10,808 bases of DNA, from positions 1 through 10,808 of the forward strand of contig CAJTRM010000053.1 of assembly GCA_910578865.1 (NCBI GenBank), in the 5' to 3' direction. The stretch's first letter is position 1. The number at the start of each line of letters is the position of its first letter. Below, one piece after another: positions 6,769-10,808 of this stretch. The stretch comes from an uncultured Dorea sp. GTDB lineage: Bacteria > Bacillota_A > Clostridia > Lachnospirales > Lachnospiraceae. A program made the position numbers and the translations under genes. The notes under the pieces are model-generated. The model searched no databases. It saw nothing but the letters and a program-made list of their open reading frames with translations, and had not been told where the DNA came from.

Positions 6769-6771
6769 AAA

Positions 6772-7986
6772 TTATCTCCTCCACGGTTTGGGGGTATTCG
6801 TTATAATAGTTGGGGAAACGCAAACATAATTTTTTAAATCTATATTCTTTTTTACATAATCACTCCCGAAATTATTTTCAAGCAATGCCACAAAATCGTT
6901 ATCCTCGAAACACAAAGAATCCAAGTAATCTTTTTTCATCACTTTTACCCATTTAAAAAAAAGTTCTGCTTTCTCTAGATTATAGTTCCATGAATCTGCT
7001 AGATTATCATTTGGGTTTACAGGATTCATAATACGCCATTTACCATTTCTCTTGCGAATAGTATTTTTTGTACGGTATTGCCTAGAAAACTCTTCCTCTG
7101 TCATTGTTTGATTAAGAGAATAAATTTCAAAATCATTAACTATTATTTGAAGCAATTCAAATACATTCAATGCGGGAGAAATACCACATGCAATTTCTGC
7201 ACAAATTGTAGTTATAATGGCAGATGTGGGTTTAAGATTTTCTTTTTTTATTCTGCAATAATATACATCCCTATGATGTTTTAAAATCTGAATAACTCGT
7301 TGTAATGATGAACGTTCTAATTCTTCTGGTATATCTTCGATACTATTATAAATAGTTCTATTTTTTTCAAAAAAAACTTTTCTTTTATTCTGACGATCGT
7401 AATCTAAAAAAGGTCTATTAATTGTCTCAAACCAATTTTTATAGGCTCTTGAATTGCTTGCAAGCCAAAAATAACTATCATTTCTTTTATCAGTAATTGC
7501 AACTGCAAGTTCTGCGTATTCTTGAGATAAATTACTACTAATCATTGATTGGACTATTTCGTCTGATTCAGGTACTCCTGGTACTATATCAATATTAAAC
7601 CCTATGCCATTAATTTCAGCATATTTTAATGTCCAACATTTGTCCCATTCTATATTTTGAAGCTTTTCTTTATATATTTCCGATTTGCAAAGAGTTTCTT
7701 TTACAATATTTTTTACATAGCCTGGTGTAATTTTATCTTTATCTTTGCTAAGACAGCAGATAAAGTCCAAATCATAATCTGCCTCCTTGGACTCTTTGAA
7801 TGGACGAACTACTGTGCCAAGACTAAACGAGCCTTGCGGAAAAATATCACAGATAAGCCCTTGCTCCTGCAAATATGTACCCACTGCCTTATATTTTTCC
7901 GTAGCATTTTTATGCATAGTTGGAGAAATATCTAATCCTTCAATCAATTTTAATATGTCTTTTTGTCTTAATTCTTGTTTATTCAT
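6772..7986 (-). CDS. CBASS CD-NTase (SMODS cGAS-like nucleotidyltransferase)
   Basis: This 404-residue cytoplasmic enzyme should make a cyclic oligonucleotide signal from NTPs during phage infection. The polymerase-beta-like core shows G52-S53 in FPQGSFSLGT, the metal-binding pair D72 and D74 in ADYDLDF, and the third acid D133 in NIDIVPG. A helical C-terminal SMODS-type domain follows. It heads an operon with the E2-like and SLATT genes, reading CD-NTase, E2, effector. The ATG at 7986 has AAAGGA upstream and a plausible promoter at 8026-8055. The protein ends in PKPWRR rather than glycine, which matters because E2 partners normally act on the CD-NTase tail. The last codons also supply the E2 ribosome binding site. 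The product nucleotide cannot be read from the sequence. Confidence 0.93.
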   Translation of the reverse strand: MNKQELRQKDILKLIEGLDISPTMHKNATEKYKAVGTYLQEQGLICDIFPQGSFSLGTVVRPFKESKEADYDLDFICCLSKDKDKITPGYVKNIVKETLCKSEIYKEKLQNIEWDKCWTLKYAEINGIGFNIDIVPGVPESDEIVQSMISSNLSQEYAELAVAITDKRNDSYFWLASNSRAYKNWFETINRPFLDYDRQNKRKVFFEKNRTIYNSIEDIPEELERSSLQRVIQILKHHRDVYYCRIKKENLKPTSAIITTICAEIACGISPALNVFELLQIIVNDFEIYSLNQTMTEEEFSRQYRTKNTIRKRNGKWRIMNPVNPNDNLADSWNYNLEKAELFFKWVKVMKKDYLDSLCFEDNDFVALLENNFGSDYVKKNIDLKNYVCVSPTIITNTPKPWRR

Positions 7987-8025
7987 CTAATTTCCTTTCA
8001 TTTTATATAGAATTTTACAATCTAT

Positions 8026-8055
8026 ATTAAAACAAAAACGACCTGTTTGTGTGAA
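8026..8055 (-). promoter_or_regulatory. Candidate sigma-A promoter of the CBASS operon
   Basis: On the minus strand, TTCACA (8055-8050) and TTTAAT (8031-8026) are 18 bp apart, both five of six to consensus, giving a start near 8019 and a leader of about 33 nt before the CD-NTase ATG. An 8-bp dyad, AAACAAAA (8030-8037) with TTTTGTTT (8063-8070), covers the promoter and could be an operator. Confidence 0.45.
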
Positions 8056-8075
8056 AACGAACTTTTGTTTCGGTA

Positions 8076-8104
8076 TTGCCAACAGGATTAATAGATGATA
8101 TAGT
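8076..8104 (+). promoter_or_regulatory. Plus-strand sigma-A promoter for a small intergenic transcript
   Basis: TTGCCA (8076-8081) and TATAGT (8099-8104) are 17 bp apart and each is one base from consensus. The predicted start is near 8111. No plus-strand gene follows, only hairpins and a terminator, so this would drive a short non-coding RNA. It diverges from the CBASS promoter with about 20 bp between the two -35 elements. Confidence 0.6.
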
Positions 8105-8110
8105 AATTAT

Positions 8111-8180
8111 GGAGAATTGTTAATCATCTATTGGTCATTAACAATGTTAAGGATTGAGTTGGCGCTCAATCCTATTTTTT
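8111..8180 (+). ncRNA. Candidate small RNA (about 70 nt) between two defence operons
   Basis: The unit has a promoter (8076-8104), a perfect 9-bp hairpin ATTGTTAAT (8116-8124) with ATTAACAAT (8137-8145), and then a terminator hairpin with six Ts ending at 8180. A further inverted repeat, ATAGATGAT (8091-8099) with ATCATCTAT (8123-8131), overlaps the promoter and the first stem, so the two pairings are mutually exclusive. The only ATG near the start gives four codons with no ribosome site, so the transcript is unlikely to be coding. It is not antisense to any gene here. I recognise no known RNA family. Expression is inferred only from sequence signals. Confidence 0.5.
8150..8180 (+). terminator. 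Rho-independent terminator of the small RNA
   Basis: AGGATTGAG (8150-8158) pairs perfectly with CTCAATCCT (8165-8173) around a 6-base loop, followed by A and six Ts on the plus strand. There is no T-run on the minus side, so it terminates plus-strand transcription only and does not serve the minus-strand TOPRIM operon. Confidence 0.75.
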
Positions 8181-8262
8181 GCCAAATCCTGTGTACGATA
8201 TTTTAGTCCTTCTTGATAATCACCACCTTATCTAATAGAATATTAAATGAATCAAAATATCT

Positions 8263-9045
8263 TTATTCTTTTTTACTATTTTCCTGACACCATAGTTCTT
8301 TCAACAGAACATCTAAATTTGTATGTCTCTGCAATGAATTGACTCCTACAGTTTTTATAAAATCCCAAGACTGATCATAACTCATATTCTTTGAAGCTCC
8401 TGAATCTTCCAATATCCTCTCAATAAATCCTTTGGCATTACCTATGTACTGCCTTGCAAATGCATCTGCTTTACTTCTTTTTTCTCTGTAATCCAAGTTA
8501 GCATCATGGTGTAAAAAATGGTCCAAATTTGATGAAAAATAGTAAACAGAATATTTTACTGTTTTCTGTTTTACTTTTATCATTCTAAGGGAACTCAGAT
8601 AATCAATATTTTTTCTTTTTTGGTCATTTCGCTTAATAATACCTTCAACATTTAGGGTTAAAATAGTATCCAAATTATAATATGGTCTATTTTCACCTAT
8701 CGGATTCTCTCCCATTTGAATCATATCGTCAGAAATATAGGCTCCATCCATATCCACAATTTGAATTATTTCTGAAACATCCTTAGGCATAATTTTCTGC
8801 TTATCAAAAAAATCTTTTAAAAAGAACTCATAAATTTTATCTTCTATGTTGTTAGGAAAGACTTTAAATTTTGAGGTGATATCTCCCCCTTTTTCATCTT
8901 CACCTTCGACCATTGTGGGGAAAAAAACTTCAATACTTTCATCTATTTGATCATATAACTCAGAAATTGCCAACTGCAGAGCTTCTCGATCAGACTTTCC
9001 CTCTACAAGAAATAGGACAATCTTTCTCTTTGGCCGTTTTCCCAT
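8263..9045 (-). CDS. TOPRIM-domain nuclease partner of an AAA ATPase (AbiL/PARIS/OLD-like)
   Basis: This 260-residue protein opens with VLFLVEGKSDREAL, with E15 the conserved TOPRIM glutamate, and has the matching acidic DxD pair D98/D100 in IVDMDGA, the metal site of TOPRIM nucleases. A later SSNLDHFLHHD (171-181) is a motif I associate with AbiL-type partners. No second nuclease domain is visible. The gene overlaps the ATPase stop by one base (TAATG), with GGAGG nine bases upstream inside the ATPase gene, so the two products are made together. In related PARIS and OLD-type systems the ATPase holds or triggers the TOPRIM nuclease upon phage sensing, cutting tRNA or DNA. Which target applies here, and whether AbiLii is the right family, is not settled by the sequence. 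Confidence 0.8.
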   Translation of the reverse strand: MGKRPKRKIVLFLVEGKSDREALQLAISELYDQIDESIEVFFPTMVEGEDEKGGDITSKFKVFPNNIEDKIYEFFLKDFFDKQKIMPKDVSEIIQIVDMDGAYISDDMIQMGENPIGENRPYYNLDTILTLNVEGIIKRNDQKRKNIDYLSSLRMIKVKQKTVKYSVYYFSSNLDHFLHHDANLDYREKRSKADAFARQYIGNAKGFIERILEDSGASKNMSYDQSWDFIKTVGVNSLQRHTNLDVLLKELWCQENSKKE

Positions 9046-10490
9046 TAACTCAATCCTCCAGCACTTTTCAATGCAGCAATAATCTTAAATTTTTTTGTTT
9101 TACTATATATTTCTTCTTCCTGCTCGCATAATACAATTTCTCTAAAATAAGTATCTCTTAGATTATTTGTTGCTGCAATGTTTTTAAGTCGTATATATCT
9201 ATTTTGGGGATTGGTAGTTGTAAAATATAAAAATTTTTTGTTAATAACTTCCAATGGTCTCAAATTGTGTGAGGTAAAAATAAACTGCCCTTTTCCAGAC
9301 TCTTCTATAGACTGAAGAATTTCGCCTAATAAATATTCAAAAATACCTGCATCAAATTCATCAATTGCTACAGTCACGGATTGTTCATTAAATGCTGCAA
9401 TAATAAGGCTTAAAACAGATATAATTTTTCTAACTCCATCAGATTCATCTCTTAACGGAAGTTCATTTCCGTTTCGATATGCAGTTAACATAGTTACTGT
9501 TGCTTGCTCTCCATCTTTATCCAGTGTTTGTGAAATTTCTTTAAAGCCAATAGACAAACCTGGAACAAGCTGTGTTAAAACGGAACTTATACTGGCCAAC
9601 TCTTTTCTAAGATCATCCAAATCGTCATTATCAATCGTCATTGGTCTTCTGGCATCAAATATCATTCTTCCTGTTCTTGTATAAATAGGAAGGGCAAAAT
9701 TCAATCTAATAAAACCAGACGATTTTGTATCCACCACGAATAAAAAATGTCGTGCAAATAATCTTAGTTCAACTAATACTCGGAAAAAAATAGATTTATT
9801 GTCATTTTCTCCAAATAGCTTTAAAGTTTCTAACATAAATATAAAGGAGGAAGATTTCACAGATGCTAATTTCTTATTTACCTCTAATGACACAAGTGTC
9901 TTTTGACCACCACCTGCTAGTTCCTTTCTCTTAGTTGTTGGTTTAAATGGAACATCCTCTGGAGAAGTGTCAATTATAGCCTGTCTTTTTGACGCATCTT
10001 CCCATAAGAGAGAAAACTTTTCATCAAAAATAATAACCTTATAGTCTTCTTCTGGTATATCAAAATCTTCTGGAGCTTCTTTATATTTCTCTCTCAATTC
10101 TTCTTCTGTGAGTTTTTGTCTTGACATACAGAATGAATATGCTGCTTCGCGGATTATACTATTAGGATATTGCATATCAAATACAAACTCTAATTCTGAA
10201 AACTCTTTTCCGGATGCCACGCAATCAGCATATACACTAGAAACTGTTGTGCCTGCCATCAATTCCTGTAAAATAGATAATGCTTCTATAAAGGATGTTT
10301 TTCCAGAACCATTTTGACCATAAATACCTAATATATCAGATTCTGTGTTATATGGAATAAATTGTTTACCACAATTAAACGTTATTTCACCATATCCAAC
10401 ACTCTTAAAGTCTTTCAAGATTACTTTTTTTATTCTGACAGTAGGAAGATTCTTTTTATGCTCCTCTGTTATCAAACCTTTTTCGCACAT
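9045..10490 (-). CDS. AAA/ABC-type ATPase of a defence operon (AbiLi/AriA/OLD-like)
   Basis: This 481-residue protein has Walker A GQNGSGKT (residues 58-65), a signature-like LRDESDGVRKII (about 347-358), Walker B VTVAIDEFDAG with E378 (372-382) and the H-loop TSHN (406-409). The long insert between Walker A and Walker B is typical of AAA_15/21 defence ATPases. It is paired with a downstream TOPRIM gene. An upstream extension to 10556 is open in the same frame, but the promoter TTGACA-16-TATAAT lies inside it. Translation therefore must start later, at the ATG at 10490, which has GAGGTG four bases upstream. The likely role is sensing phage and regulating the TOPRIM partner. PARIS, AbiL and OLD-like systems all fit; I cannot choose by eye. 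Confidence 0.86.
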   Translation of the reverse strand: MCEKGLITEEHKKNLPTVRIKKVILKDFKSVGYGEITFNCGKQFIPYNTESDILGIYGQNGSGKTSFIEALSILQELMAGTTVSSVYADCVASGKEFSELEFVFDMQYPNSIIREAAYSFCMSRQKLTEEELREKYKEAPEDFDIPEEDYKVIIFDEKFSLLWEDASKRQAIIDTSPEDVPFKPTTKRKELAGGGQKTLVSLEVNKKLASVKSSSFIFMLETLKLFGENDNKSIFFRVLVELRLFARHFLFVVDTKSSGFIRLNFALPIYTRTGRMIFDARRPMTIDNDDLDDLRKELASISSVLTQLVPGLSIGFKEISQTLDKDGEQATVTMLTAYRNGNELPLRDESDGVRKIISVLSLIIAAFNEQSVTVAIDEFDAGIFEYLLGEILQSIEESGKGQFIFTSHNLRPLEVINKKFLYFTTTNPQNRYIRLKNIAATNNLRDTYFREIVLCEQEEEIYSKTKKFKIIAALKSAGGLS

Positions 10491-10524
10491 AAAGCACCTC
10501 ATAAATTTTCTTTGTCTAAAAAAC

Positions 10525-10552
10525 ATTATACAACCTTTCTCAAGAATGTCAA
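10525..10552 (-). promoter_or_regulatory. Near-consensus sigma-A promoter of the ATPase-TOPRIM operon
   Basis: On the minus strand, TTGACA (10552-10547) and TATAAT (10530-10525) are both perfect hexamers with a 16-bp spacer, giving a start near 10518 and a leader of about 28 nt. A very A+T-rich tract lies upstream and could act as an UP element. This position rules out the longer start codons of the ATPase reading frame. Confidence 0.85.
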
Positions 10553-10715
10553 GCAAAATTAAAAATCAATATTTTTTATTCGTTTTTCTTGTTTTGTTTG
10601 GTGTTTTTATAATTATATATCATATCATATTTTTTATTCATAGATTTCATATTTCTTAATTTTGGGTTTCAACAATAGTAAATACAAATCTGTTTTTTAA
10701 TATTCTACAAAAGCC

Positions 10716-10753
10716 TGGCACGAAATTGGCACAATTCCGCACAAAATTGGCAC
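10716..10753. repeat. Four GCAC-ending hexamers phased at 10-11 bp near the right edge
   Basis: TGGCAC at 10716, 10727 and 10748 and CCGCAC at 10737 lie 11, 10 and 11 bp apart, so they fall on one face of the helix; AAATTGGCAC is repeated exactly at 10723-10732 and 10744-10753. They precede a GC-richer segment with a small CCCC/GGG hairpin (10767-10780). They may be the terminal binding sites of an insertion sequence whose transposase lies beyond the window, or an operator. Between 10557 and 10710 I see only A+T-rich DNA and no gene. Confidence 0.5.
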
Positions 10754-10808
10754 GGTTCTGCTCTTTCCCCGTAAAAAGGGATATGTTACACTAAATATGC
10801 TTAAAACT

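Noticed and set aside
10491..10556. N-terminal extension of the ATPase by 22 residues
   Set aside because: The consensus promoter at 10525-10552 lies inside this stretch, so it cannot be translated from that promoter; the ATG at 10490 has the better ribosome site.
1..10808. CRISPR array
   Set aside because: No regularly spaced direct repeats with unique spacers were seen; the repeats found are short and phased at 10-21 bp.

Overview
The window looks like part of a Clostridia (Lachnospiraceae-type, low-GC Gram-positive) genome. The evidence is strong AGGAGG-type ribosome binding sites, consensus sigma-A promoters, an Agr-type LytTR/GHKL two-component pair, and families common in gut Clostridia. 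It holds a stretch of chromosome on the left and the left end of an integrated mobile element that carries a phage-defence cargo.

Region 1 (1-1765, minus strand) is chromosomal flank. It has an Agr-like LytTR response regulator and the N-terminal membrane part of its GHKL sensor kinase, cut by the window edge. Upstream of the regulator are a sigma-A promoter, a 21-bp-spaced direct repeat typical of LytTR operators, and a stem-loop in the mRNA leader. Behind them lies a frameshifted remnant of an FtsX-like ABC permease.

Region 2 (1755-2095) is an integration boundary. A minus-strand terminator follows the 3' part of a tRNA-Arg(CCU) gene. The tRNA sequence breaks off exactly at the anticodon loop, which is a classic tyrosine-recombinase attachment-site scar. 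To its right are helically phased short repeats that resemble integrase arm sites. No integrase lies in the window, so it is probably at the far end of the element.

Region 3 (2100-4375, plus strand) holds three element genes: a double winged-helix DNA-binding protein, a coupled protein with a possible sigma-region-4/ArpU-like C-terminus, and an unrecognised conserved-looking protein.

Region 4 (4434-10556) is A+T-rich cargo. It holds: (a) an Rpn-type PD-(D/E)XK nuclease with its own promoter; (b) a 160-nt imperfect hairpin between convergent genes; (c) a three-gene CBASS operon on the minus strand made of a SMODS CD-NTase, a stand-alone E2-like protein with a C-terminal SEC-C zinc motif, and a two-TM SLATT effector, with no E1 or JAB; (d) an intergenic plus-strand promoter-hairpin-terminator unit that looks like a small RNA of about 70 nt; (e) a minus-strand AAA ATPase plus TOPRIM operon of the AbiL/PARIS/OLD-like type with a near-consensus promoter. 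Both operons would be expected to sense phage infection and cause abortive infection, through cyclic nucleotide signalling in one and ATPase-gated nuclease activity in the other.

Region 5 (10557-10808) has no gene. It holds four GCAC-ending hexamers at 10-11 bp spacing, possibly the end of an insertion sequence or an operator for the next gene.
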